Positions 23,538-31,312 of a stretch of DNA of 64,000 bases are shown here, piece after piece. The first letter of the stretch is position 1; each line of letters begins with the position of its first letter. The translations under genes were made by a program, and so were the position numbers. The stretch lies in assembly GCA_964352405.1 (NCBI GenBank), contig CAYGRY010000004.1:1-64000 (forward strand), read 5' to 3'. The stretch comes from UBA4207 sp964352405 (GTDB lineage Bacteria; Bdellovibrionota; Bacteriovoracia; Bacteriovoracales; Bacteriovoracaceae). The notes under the pieces are model-generated. The model searched no databases and was not told the origin of the DNA. It worked only from the letters and a program-made list of their open reading frames with translations.

Positions 23538-24647
23538 TTAGATAATCGAAAGCATTCTTTCTAAAGCAACTAGAGAAGATTTGCTTACGTCATCAGGAAC
23601 TTTAATTACGTTTATTGGCTTATTGTCTTTGATCGCACGGAAAGTGGCAAGGAGCCAGCGAGGTCTTACGCGGTACATAGTAGTGCAAAGACATTGGTAG
23701 GGTGATAAAGAAATAATACTCTTGTCTGGATTCTTGGCTTGTAAACGTTTTACTAAATTAATTTCAGTCCCAATCGCAAATTTAGATCCAGGGGAGGATT
23801 TTTGAACTTGTTCAATAATATAAGCAGTTGATCCATTATCATCAGCTGCTTGAACAACATCAAATGAACACTCTGGGTGAACGATGACAGTTCTATCAGG
23901 TTCTTTGGTTTTTAATTGAGTCACTTGATCTTTAGTAAAACCTTGGTGAACAGAGCAGTAGCCGTACCAAAGAATAACTTTTGCTTTCGCAATCTTTTCA
24001 GGCGTTAAACCACCAAAGCGCATATTGGGATTATAAACAACCATTTCATCTAAGCCGATGCCTAAATCAAAACAAGTGTTTCTGCCTAAATGTTGATCAG
24101 GAAAAAATAAAAGTTTCTCACCTTTATCTAATGCCCAAGTAATAACTTTTTTAGCATTTGATGAAGTGCAGATCGCACCATCGTTATCACCGACAAATGC
24201 CTTAAGAGTTGCTGCGCAATTGATATACGTGATGGGAATGATTTTTTCAGAAGTACATGACTTCATCCATTCCCAAGATTTATCAATATCATCACGATTG
24301 GCCATGTCTGCCATAGAGCAACCAGCATTTAAGTCTGGAAGAATAACAGTTTTACCAGTAGTTAAAATATCTGCGGTCTCTGCCATAAAATGCACACCAC
24401 AAAAAACAATATAAGGTTTTGAAAGTTTGGCCGCTTCTTTAGCAAGAGCAAGAGAATCGCCCGTAATATCAGCATAGCGAATGACATCATCTTGTTGATA
24501 ATGGTGACCAAGCACAACGACACGATCCGATAGTTCCGCTTTAAGCTGATCTAATTCTTTTAAGACGTCTTCATCACTTAAATCTTTTTCACTGATTAGT
24601 GGTAGGTGAGCGGTCTCTTCAATATTATCTTCAAAAAGATTAATCAT
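23538..24647 (-). CDS. nadA: Quinolinate synthase NadA
   Basis: A 369-residue enzyme that condenses iminoaspartate with dihydroxyacetone phosphate to quinolinate, the second step of de novo NAD synthesis. Recognisable blocks are VVLGHHYQQDDVI, GDSLALAKEAA, FCGVHFMAETADIL, DLNAGCSMAD, YINCAA, HPECSFDVV and the C-terminal YQCLC; three of these cysteines bind the 4Fe-4S cluster. The start at 24647 (MINLFED, GAAGG upstream) overlaps the rhodanese gene by 8 bases; a longer frame from 24692 would run inside that gene. nadB and nadC are not in this window. Confidence 0.95.
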   Translation of the reverse strand: MINLFEDNIEETAHLPLISEKDLSDEDVLKELDQLKAELSDRVVVLGHHYQQDDVIRYADITGDSLALAKEAAKLSKPYIVFCGVHFMAETADILTTGKTVILPDLNAGCSMADMANRDDIDKSWEWMKSCTSEKIIPITYINCAATLKAFVGDNDGAICTSSNAKKVITWALDKGEKLLFFPDQHLGRNTCFDLGIGLDEMVVYNPNMRFGGLTPEKIAKAKVILWYGYCSVHQGFTKDQVTQLKTKEPDRTVIVHPECSFDVVQAADDNGSTAYIIEQVQKSSPGSKFAIGTEINLVKRLQAKNPDKSIISLSPYQCLCTTMYRVRPRWLLATFRAIKDNKPINVIKVPDDVSKSSLVALERMLSII

Positions 24648-24954
24648 TAACGTCAAAACCTTCGTCCATCCAGGCCATAATTCCGCCTTCAAGATTAGTT
24701 AGGTCACTGTATCCATTATCTTTTAGAAAAATAGCAGCGTTCATTGAACGTTTTCCAGAGCGACATTGAAGAATGAGTGATTTATTTTTTGGGAGTTCTG
24801 CAAATCTTGCTTCTAATTGTGAGAGTGGCAGAAATACCGCTCCATCAATATGGGCTTCATCCCATTCAGCTTGTTCACGAACATCAACAAGGACTAAGTT
24901 TTCATCTTTTCCAAGCTTGTCGTGCAGCTCGCTTACTTCCATCGATTTGATCAT
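24640..24954 (-). CDS. Single-domain rhodanese-like sulfurtransferase
   Basis: A 104-residue rhodanese domain. The conserved LVDVREQAEWDEAHIDGA strand-helix is followed by the active-site loop CRSGKRS, where Cys carries a persulfide, and NLEGGIMAW. Single-domain rhodaneses pass sulfur between carriers. As the first gene of the nadA-cysteine desulfurase operon it may help in the sulfur supply for the NadA iron-sulfur cluster (inference). Ribosome site GGAG with a T-rich spacer. Confidence 0.9.
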   Translation of the reverse strand: MIKSMEVSELHDKLGKDENLVLVDVREQAEWDEAHIDGAVFLPLSQLEARFAELPKNKSLILQCRSGKRSMNAAIFLKDNGYSDLTNLEGGIMAWMDEGFDVND

Positions 24955-25085
24955 AAAAAACTCCTAATTAAGGGCATTGATATCTATTTTTAAAACTCGG
25001 GTCAATGAGATGATTCATTATGTCGCATTGGGCCAACGCTAAACGTGGGCCTATAGTCGTACTGTCAGTTTATAGGACCAAAATT

Positions 25086-25114
25086 TTGACTAACCGAGAA
25101 AGGCCCACTACAAT
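25086..25114 (+). promoter_or_regulatory. Sigma-70-type promoter of parAB
   Basis: TTGACT (25086-25091), a 17-base spacer and TACAAT (25109-25114). An 8-bp inverted repeat (GTGGGCCT at 25047-25054 and AGGCCCAC at 25101-25108) brackets it, with its right arm just before the -10, so repressor binding or autoregulation by ParA/ParB is possible. Confidence 0.7.
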
Positions 25115-25187
25115 TTTTAGGAGCTTACACTTTTTTCGTTTCAGGTAGCTCATGGATGCAATGAGTTAAAACCTGTTAGGAGTGATC

Positions 25188-25964
25188 ATGGATGTCATCA
25201 CTGTTGCCAATAATAAAGGCGGCGTTGGTAAAACAATGCAGTGCTATCAATTAGCCTGTCACCTGGCCAATAATGGTCGAAAGGTTCTTGTGATCGATCT
25301 AGATTCACAAGCGAACCTGAGTTCTACTTTTGGAGTGCAAATCAAGCGAACCTTGATTCCTGAGTGGCTCATCGGTGACGTCGAAGCTGAAGAAGTGATT
25401 GTTGCTTCGGCCGGCGAAGAAGAATTTCATCACAATATCTCTCTCATTCCTTCAAGTCGCCATCTTGCGAACCTTGCAAAGCTTTTAATTCTTTCTGAGA
25501 ATGAAGTTAGAAAGAATGCGGGAAGAAAAGAGCGTCTATTAAAAAAACGCCTCGAAAAAATCACTGATCATTTTGACTATGTTGTTATCGATACTCCGCC
25601 AATGCTTGGTGACGAATTGATTATGGCACTTGTAGCCTCTGACAGAATTCTTATTCCCACTCAAGCTCAAGATTACAGTATCGATGGTCTAGAAGAGTTA
25701 ATGGATACTTTTGAAATTATCCGCGAAACAGAAAATCCAAAGCTAGAATTTTCAATCATTCCTTCAATGGTTAATGCCAGAAGAAAAATTGAAAAACAAA
25801 GACTTGGTGAATTAGCTAGCTCATTCCATATTACATCTCCAGTTAGAAATCTTGTGGATATGCAGGAATCAATTTCAACAAAGAAACCGATCTTCATGCT
25901 TGGAGCTAAAAGCCAGGGCAAAAAAGATTACGAAGCTCTATGGGCTTCACTTAACTTGCAATAA
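25188..25964 (+). CDS. parA: ParA-family partition ATPase
   Basis: A 259-residue deviant Walker A ATPase. NNKGGVGKT near the N-terminus is the signature loop; LVIDLDSQANLSSTFG and YVVIDTPPMLGDELIMAL follow in order. ParA proteins move DNA by dynamic binding in response to ParB. The ATG at 25188 has TAGGAG 5 bases upstream and is preferred over the GTG at 25182. It is followed after 17 bases by parB. There is no N-terminal helix-turn-helix, so it is of the chromosomal or type Ib-like form. Confidence 0.92.
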   Translation: MDVITVANNKGGVGKTMQCYQLACHLANNGRKVLVIDLDSQANLSSTFGVQIKRTLIPEWLIGDVEAEEVIVASAGEEEFHHNISLIPSSRHLANLAKLLILSENEVRKNAGRKERLLKKRLEKITDHFDYVVIDTPPMLGDELIMALVASDRILIPTQAQDYSIDGLEELMDTFEIIRETENPKLEFSIIPSMVNARRKIEKQRLGELASSFHITSPVRNLVDMQESISTKKPIFMLGAKSQGKKDYEALWASLNLQ

Positions 25965-25981
25965 AGAGAGAGGCTACTAGC

Positions 25982-26863
25982 ATGACTAAGAAGTTTGCTG
26001 CGCGAGTTACAAAAAAAGACCGTCAAACAATCAATATGTCTGATCGCTTTGAGTCAGACCTAATGAAGCGTCTTGAGGATAACCACCTGTTACAAGGTGC
26101 TCGTCTTGAAGAGCTTCGCCTTAAAGATATTATTGTTAAGGATCAAGTTCGTACAAAATTTAATGATTCATCGCTAAGAGAGCTTGCGGCGAACATTAAA
26201 GAAAACGGCCTGATTCAACCACTTGTTGTTCACCGTGAAGGTGACCGTTTCGTCTTGATCTGTGGTGAGAGACGTTTCCGTGCCATGAGCTCAATTCCAT
26301 TTGAAAAAGCACCATGCTTTATCTTGGAAGAGAAGACTCATGAAGAGCTGATGGCAATTCAGTTTTCAGAAAACTCATCACGTGAAGCGCTACACTTCAT
26401 TGATAAAGCCGATGGTATTTTGAATTATCAAAAAGCAACCAAGGCGAGTGAGAGAAAAATCACGGCTGCTCTTGGTATTTCGAAGTCTGAAGTTCATCGC
26501 TCTCTACTCATTGCTAAGATGGCCCGCGATATTAAGGAAGCGGCCAAGCAGCATAATACGGAGAAGTACGTACTTCTTGAGTACGATGCCCTTGATCGTG
26601 GTGCTTTAAAAGATAACGTCAAAAAACAAATTCTTGAGGGATCACTGACAAAACGTGCTCAACTCAAGAGAGTCGTTAGAAGTGGTGGAGTCGTTAAAGC
26701 TGGTAAAAAAGCGAGAAAGAGCCCAGAACTTCCAAAAGGACTTACAGCTAATGCCTTCCTTAAGGTGATGAACGCTAAGTCTAAGGATATGGAGCTGGAT
26801 GATGCTACTAAGTTAGCGATTAAACGTCTGTTAGAAGAAACTAAGGATCTGGTTGATATGTAA
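25982..26863 (+). CDS. parB: ParB/Spo0J-family partition protein
   Basis: A 293-residue protein. The ParB N-terminal nuclease/CTPase-like domain shows LRELAANIKENGLIQPLVV, the CTP-binding GERRFRAMS and IQFSENSSREAL; a helix-turn-helix region follows (ASERKITAALGISKSEVHRSLLIAKM). The C-terminal part is basic and ends in a probable dimerisation helix. With parA it should segregate DNA from a parS site; no TGTTTCACGTGAAACA-like parS is seen nearby, and the usual neighbours gidA/gidB are absent, so it may be a second ParAB set. Confidence 0.9.
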   Translation: MTKKFAARVTKKDRQTINMSDRFESDLMKRLEDNHLLQGARLEELRLKDIIVKDQVRTKFNDSSLRELAANIKENGLIQPLVVHREGDRFVLICGERRFRAMSSIPFEKAPCFILEEKTHEELMAIQFSENSSREALHFIDKADGILNYQKATKASERKITAALGISKSEVHRSLLIAKMARDIKEAAKQHNTEKYVLLEYDALDRGALKDNVKKQILEGSLTKRAQLKRVVRSGGVVKAGKKARKSPELPKGLTANAFLKVMNAKSKDMELDDATKLAIKRLLEETKDLVDM

Positions 26864-26890
26864 GTCCCAGATTTTATGTGTGCTGTGCTA

Positions 26891-26928
26891 AACCCCGGAT
26901 CCTCCTAGAATGGGAAGGCCGGGGTTTT
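26891..26928 (+). terminator. Intrinsic terminator of parAB
   Basis: Perfect stem AACCCCGG / CCGGGGTT with a 20-base loop followed by a short T-run, 27 bases after the parB stop. Confidence 0.85.
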
Positions 26929-26948
26929 GTCGTTTCATAGGGGCAATT

Positions 26949-26975
26949 TTGGCACCACTCTTGCTTATATATAAT
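26949..26975 (+). promoter_or_regulatory. Possible promoter of the exported protein gene at 27018
   Basis: A perfect TATAAT (26970-26975) preceded by TTGGCA (26949-26954), but with a 15-base spacer, shorter than usual. Confidence 0.4.
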
Positions 26976-27017
26976 AGAGAGAGATCATTAGATTATGAAT
27001 TAATAAGGGGTTAGCTG

Positions 27018-27839
27018 ATGAAACTGGTTGCCTATTGCCACCAGATTATACGAAGAAGTTTTGACGACTGTCTAAGTCTTCGACACTTCGTATGCGCACT
27101 CAGCGTGCTTGGAGCCTTAATGGCACCATGTAATTCAGTTTATGCCCAAAGAGCACCATCAAGAGCTCCAGCTAACTTTGTACCAGATGATCAAATTGAG
27201 CCACTTCCACTAGAACAACGCCTATGGATTCAAGATATTCTTATTGATGATGATGCCGGAGTTCTAAATGCCGTTCGTAGTAACTTCGAGGTTTGGCAGC
27301 AAAAAGAAGAATACGTTAGACGTTGGAAAGTAGAAGCCGTTGGGCCTTTAGCGACTCCAACTCAACAACAAAAGAAAGATTACTTAATGAAGCAACTTCT
27401 TCGTTACGCTGATAAAAGAATATCAGGCGAGATTAAACAGGCTGAGGAAGGTTCAACTTTTCATAATATCGGACAAGTTGAAAAAGCCCTTTCTCCAAAA
27501 GTTGAAGCTAAGATTTCATCAAATATTAAAGTTAAAGTCAGAGCCAAAGTTCTAAGAGGAGAAGCCATTATTCTTCTTAATAATCCATGGATTGATAACT
27601 CAATCACGGTAAAATTGAACGGTCGTGTAAACGTTCACATGGAAAAGAATCTTGAAGACTTTGGCGTACGAACGGCAGTTGATTTTGATGTAAGAGACGG
27701 CATCTATGTCGCTAGAGTTGAAAAGCCACTAACAGAAGAAATTACGGCCAGAATTAGCGCAACGCAAGATATGGGCGATGCTCCATTTACAGGTGATTCT
27801 GATTCACGCATCGAATTATCTTATACTCGCGGATTCTAA
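27018..27839 (+). CDS. Exported protein of unknown function
   Basis: A 273-residue protein I do not recognise. A long N-terminal region (about 43 residues, ending in a hydrophobic stretch and SVYAQ) looks like a signal peptide with an extended positively charged start. The mature part opens with a Pro/Ala/Arg-rich stretch, then a helical region rich in Lys, Glu and Gln, and ends with alternating beta strands (KIKVKVRAKVLRGEAIILL, ITVKLNGRVNVHM, IELSYTRGF). The closing aromatic residue is compatible with an outer-membrane protein. Ribosome site AAGGGG. It lies between parAB and gdhA, with its own promoter likely. Confidence 0.7.
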   Translation: MKLVAYCHQIIRRSFDDCLSLRHFVCALSVLGALMAPCNSVYAQRAPSRAPANFVPDDQIEPLPLEQRLWIQDILIDDDAGVLNAVRSNFEVWQQKEEYVRRWKVEAVGPLATPTQQQKKDYLMKQLLRYADKRISGEIKQAEEGSTFHNIGQVEKALSPKVEAKISSNIKVKVRAKVLRGEAIILLNNPWIDNSITVKLNGRVNVHMEKNLEDFGVRTAVDFDVRDGIYVARVEKPLTEEITARISATQDMGDAPFTGDSDSRIELSYTRGF

Positions 27840-27893
27840 ATCGCCTAAATACCTAAAAAAAACGTTATCAATTTAAGGCTGCAGGAGTAGTTT

Positions 27894-27941
27894 ATGTTGC
27901 AAATACATAATGGAGATTCCTATGGCCGATGGTCTATTTGA
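27894..27941 (+). CDS. 15-codon upstream ORF overlapping the gdhA start
   Basis: It encodes MLQIHNGDSYGRWSI. Its ATG has the best ribosome site in this leader (AGGAG, 6 bases upstream), and it ends 20 bases inside the glutamate dehydrogenase frame. It could couple or tune gdhA translation; it may also be chance. Confidence 0.35.
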   Translation: MLQIHNGDSYGRWSI

Positions 27942-29187
27942 TAGTCCTCTTTTTAAAGATGCTTTTGAACAACTCGAAGATGCTGCAAATATTATGGGTC
28001 TAGATCCAAACATTGCAGAACGTTTGAAATATCCAAAACGTGCTTTGCAAGTTGCAGTTCCTATTCGTCTTGATGACGGAACAGTAAAAACTTTTATGGG
28101 TTATAGAGTTCAACATAATATGACTCTTGGACCAGGAAAGGGCGGTATTCGCTTTCACCCACATGTTGATTTATCAGAAACTGCCGCACTCGCTATGCTT
28201 ATGACTTTTAAGTGTGCCCTCGTTGGTCTTCCTCTTGGTGGAGCAAAAGGTGGTATCTGTGTTGATCCTAATGAATTATCACGTCAAGAACTTCAGTCAT
28301 TAACTCGCCGTTATGCTACAGAAATTTCTATGATCGTTGGACCAAATATTGATATCCCTGCTCCAGATATTGGAACTGATGGACAGACGATGGCTTGGTT
28401 CATGGATACATACTCTCAATTAAAAGGTTACACCGTTCCTGGCGTTGTGACTGGTAAGCCGATCGCTGTTGGTGGATCTTTAGGTCGTGCGGAAGCTACA
28501 GGTAAAGGTGTTGCTTACTGTATTAACTTTGCTGCCCAAAAACTTGGAATGACAATTGATTCAAAAACAACAGTCGCCATTCACGGTTTTGGTAAAGTTG
28601 GTATTCCAGCGGCTGAAGATCTTCGTGCTCAAGGTGCAAAAATTGTTGCAGTCTCTGACGTTTCAGGTGCAATTTATAATAAAGATGGAATTGATCTTGA
28701 TGCTGCTATTAATTGGGTTAAAGGGCGTAAGTATCTAAAGGATATGCCTGGAGTTCAAAATATCACAAATGAAGACTTGTTAGCTTTAGATGTGGATATC
28801 CTTATTCCAGCGGCGATTGATGGTGTAATCACTAAAGATAACTGCAGAAACGTTAAAGCTAAAATTATTGCTGAAGGTGCCAACGGCCCGACAACAAGAG
28901 AAGCTATTAAGCACTTAACTGAGCAAGGCTCTTTTATCATTCCAGATATTCTCTGTAATGCTGGTGGTGTGATTGTTTCTTACTTTGAATGGGTTCAAGG
29001 ACTTCAAAACTTCTTTTGGAGTCTTGAGGAAATTAATAGCAAAATGCACGCTATCTTAAGAGAAGCCTTCGATAATGTTGTTGTTGCTGCTGATACGTAC
29101 AATGTTGATATGAAAAGAGCTGCCCTAATCGGCGCTCTAAGAAGACTTGAAAAAGCTATGCGTCTTCGTGGTCTTTTCCCTTCTTAA
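27922..29187 (+). CDS. gdhA: Glu/Leu/Phe/Val-type glutamate dehydrogenase
   Basis: A 421-residue enzyme (about family length) that interconverts glutamate with 2-oxoglutarate and ammonia. The dimerisation domain has GYRVQHNMTLGPGKGGIRFHP, with the substrate-binding Lys, and PLGGAKGGI with the catalytic Lys; GPNIDIPAPDIGTDGQTM follows. The NAD(P)-binding domain carries HGFGKVG near residue 215. I use ATG 27922 with GGAG 6 bases upstream; ATG 27910 is in frame but lacks a site. Predators on amino acids need such an enzyme to funnel glutamate into the TCA cycle (inference). An out-of-frame short ORF overlaps its start. Confidence 0.94.
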   Translation: MADGLFDSPLFKDAFEQLEDAANIMGLDPNIAERLKYPKRALQVAVPIRLDDGTVKTFMGYRVQHNMTLGPGKGGIRFHPHVDLSETAALAMLMTFKCALVGLPLGGAKGGICVDPNELSRQELQSLTRRYATEISMIVGPNIDIPAPDIGTDGQTMAWFMDTYSQLKGYTVPGVVTGKPIAVGGSLGRAEATGKGVAYCINFAAQKLGMTIDSKTTVAIHGFGKVGIPAAEDLRAQGAKIVAVSDVSGAIYNKDGIDLDAAINWVKGRKYLKDMPGVQNITNEDLLALDVDILIPAAIDGVITKDNCRNVKAKIIAEGANGPTTREAIKHLTEQGSFIIPDILCNAGGVIVSYFEWVQGLQNFFWSLEEINSKMHAILREAFDNVVVAADTYNVDMKRAALIGALRRLEKAMRLRGLFPS

Positions 29188-29199
29188 TAAGTCTTAAAT

Positions 29200-29231
29200 A
29201 CCTGGGTCTTCTTTACTTAGACCCAGGTTTT
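29200..29231 (+). terminator. Intrinsic terminator of gdhA
   Basis: Perfect 10-bp stem ACCTGGGTCT / AGACCCAGGT followed by TTT, starting 13 bases after the stop. Confidence 0.9.
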
Positions 29232-29265
29232 GTCTTTAAGCTTCATTTGTTGTTATCATTTATCC

Positions 29266-29745
29266 ATGAAGTTCATTTTTTTGATTTTCTTTATTCAATT
29301 CGCTTATGCCGCCGTTCTTAAAAATGATGTCGGTGTTCAAAAACGTAAATCATTTTCCATTAAAGAAGCTTGCGAAAAATCAGGGCTTAAAGATAACTTA
29401 CTGGTTGATGTCATCAATTCATCCACACTTGATTGTATGGGACGAGAATTATCGATTAGAAGTTTTTGTCAAAAAGTTGATGGCGGCGGCTGGCAATTAC
29501 TTAGAGGTTTTGCTTCAAAGTCGAAGTCACAGGTCTACTGTGAATATGGAGAAACTGTTTCTTTGTCATTAAGCTGCGATGAAGAACATTATAATTATTG
29601 TCAAAACCCGAAAAAAGGCTGTGATGAACTTCGTGAAGTCTTTGCCATGACATTAAATTTAATGCACTCGTCTTTAACGGGTCGACCTAAAAATCTAAAT
29701 TGCTATTACTCCATTACTGATCCGCTTCTTCCAACATCACTTTAA
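29266..29745 (+). CDS. Small exported Cys-containing protein
   Basis: A 159-residue protein of no family I recognise. A short signal peptide (MKFIFLIFFIQFAYA) precedes a mature part with nine or so cysteines spread through it (EACEKSG, LDCMGRE, SFCQKVDGGGWQ, YCEYG, LSCDEEHYNYCQ, GCDELRE, NCYYS), probably disulfide-bonded in the periplasm. I start at the ATG 29266, since upstream codons would put polar residues before the signal peptide. The ribosome site is weak. The gdhA terminator lies just upstream. Confidence 0.7.
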   Translation: MKFIFLIFFIQFAYAAVLKNDVGVQKRKSFSIKEACEKSGLKDNLLVDVINSSTLDCMGRELSIRSFCQKVDGGGWQLLRGFASKSKSQVYCEYGETVSLSLSCDEEHYNYCQNPKKGCDELREVFAMTLNLMHSSLTGRPKNLNCYYSITDPLLPTSL

Positions 29746-29807
29746 TTTCCATCGTTTATTCTTAAAAAGATGAATCCAGTATTGCTTTAATAGGCGTGGA
29801 GGTTCTT

Positions 29808-30362
29808 ATGATGGGGACAAGTTTATATGGGATTATTCCTATTGGTAAAAGAATTAAGATCGTTGAAGTTTTTGGATATTCCACTAAAGGAATTCCTGGT
29901 CTTGAAATTATAGGTCTAAAAAACTTATCTAGGACAATGAAAGAGAAATTTGTCTTCATTGGAAAAACTAAGAACATTTCCATTCCTCTTAAGCGTTATG
30001 TGCTTTGTGTTGAAAATGGCTTGGACGCTGAAAAAATATCAGAAGAAGAGCTTCGAAATCTTGAACTTCCTTTGCTGTTACTTTATTGGACTTTGGCCGG
30101 AGTTATTCAAATAGGAAATTTATCTGATTGCTATGCGAGTGGGAGAGTCGACCCTAATGGAAGAATCGATTGTTATACATATTCACCTGAAGTTTTAGAA
30201 TGGCTAGCTTCAAAAGGGGAAAGATCACCTCTGAGACTATTACTTACTAAAAGTATTTCAGCTCCAAAACATCTCTATGCATTACCAATAGAAGAAGTGA
30301 TGGAACCGCTTTACCGATTAGATGGACAGAGTTCTAGCGAGCTCGAGATGACCTGGAGCTGA
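29808..30362 (+). CDS. Stand-alone ComM/YifB N-terminal (ChlI-like) domain protein
   Basis: A 184-residue protein that resembles only the N-terminal domain of ComM/YifB. KIVEVFGYSTKGIPGLEIIGL corresponds to the ComM start V-E-V-x-x-x-x-G-L-P-G-x-x-I-V-G-L, and LELPLLLLYWTLAGVIQIG to the F-D-L-P-I-A-L-x-x-L-A-x-x-G-x-I region. The AAA helicase motor that follows in ComM is absent, so this is a free-standing version. It may regulate or replace a subunit of a ComM-like machine used in DNA uptake, or have another role. The preferred start ATG 29808 has GGAGG 5 bases upstream. Its 3' end overlaps pfkA by 45 bases. Confidence 0.68.
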   Translation: MMGTSLYGIIPIGKRIKIVEVFGYSTKGIPGLEIIGLKNLSRTMKEKFVFIGKTKNISIPLKRYVLCVENGLDAEKISEEELRNLELPLLLLYWTLAGVIQIGNLSDCYASGRVDPNGRIDCYTYSPEVLEWLASKGERSPLRLLLTKSISAPKHLYALPIEEVMEPLYRLDGQSSSELEMTWS

Positions 30363-31304
30363 TTCCACTCTCTTTTTTAGGCACTCTGAAAGTGGTGCAA
30401 CACTAACATGTCCATTTACGTAGACACTTACAACGGGATATTCGCCAGCGATCATTCGCTCAACCGCTTCATAACCCATTCTAGCCGCGAGAAAGCGATC
30501 AATGGCAGATGGATGTCCACCGCGTTGGATATGTCCAAGTACACAAACATGAGCATCAATTTGATGATCTTTTTTCAAACTTTCTTGAATTTGATAACTC
30601 ACAAGACCTGGTTTTTCACCTTCAGCTACGATGATAATACTAGAATTCTTACCGCGCTTTACTCCGCGCTGAATATCAGCTGCAATTTGCGAAGGATCAA
30701 CATTTTCAGACGGAAGAACAATATTTTCAGCTCCGGTACAAACTCCAGTATGAAGAGCAATGGCTGGTGATCTTCTGCCCATGACTTCGACGATAAATGT
30801 TCTAGCATGAGAAGATGCTGTGTCTCTAATTTTATCTACTGCCTCAATCGCTGTTTGAACTGCAGTATCAAAACCGATTGTATATTCAGTTCCACTGATA
30901 TCGTTATCAATAGTTCCAGGAATACCGACAACTGGAAACTGATGCTCTAGCCACATTTGATGAGCGCCGTTAAAAGAGCCGTCGCCGCCAATGACGATTA
31001 AACCATCAATTTTTTTTCTCTTAAGTAAGTTAACCGCTTCTCTTCTTGTTTCAGCCTGATGAAACTCAGGACATCTTGAAGTTTGAAGAATCGTTCCACC
31101 ATGTTGAAGAATATTTCCAACAGATGATGCATCCATTTCTCTAAAGGCGCCTTCGAGAAGTCCTGCATAACCGCGCTGAATACCCCAAACTTTTAAACCT
31201 CTAGCAATACCTGTACGAACAACAGATCTAATCGCAGCATTCATTCCAGGTGCGTCACCACCACTGGTTAGTACGGCAATAGTTTTAATTTTTGAGTCAC
31301 TCAT
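30318..31304 (-). CDS. pfkA: ATP-dependent 6-phosphofructokinase
   Basis: A 328-residue glycolytic kinase making fructose-1,6-bisphosphate. Blocks: VLTSGGDAPGMNAAIR (ATP loop), VIGGDGSFNGA, where the Gly after GGD marks ATP rather than pyrophosphate use, GIPGTIDNDI with the catalytic Asp, and EVMGRRSPAIAL. Ribosome site AGGGA 5 bases upstream. It follows gpmI by 8 bases, so two glycolytic enzymes form an operon. Its last 45 bases overlap the ComM-domain gene on the other strand. Confidence 0.95.
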   Translation of the reverse strand: MSDSKIKTIAVLTSGGDAPGMNAAIRSVVRTGIARGLKVWGIQRGYAGLLEGAFREMDASSVGNILQHGGTILQTSRCPEFHQAETRREAVNLLKRKKIDGLIVIGGDGSFNGAHQMWLEHQFPVVGIPGTIDNDISGTEYTIGFDTAVQTAIEAVDKIRDTASSHARTFIVEVMGRRSPAIALHTGVCTGAENIVLPSENVDPSQIAADIQRGVKRGKNSSIIIVAEGEKPGLVSYQIQESLKKDHQIDAHVCVLGHIQRGGHPSAIDRFLAARMGYEAVERMIAGEYPVVSVYVNGHVSVAPLSECLKKRVESAPGHLELARTLSI

Positions 31305-31312
31305 CGGTATCC

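Noticed and set aside
25015..25187. parS site upstream of parA
   Set aside because: No sequence close to TGTTTCACGTGAAACA is present; the GGGCC repeats there are better taken as a possible operator.
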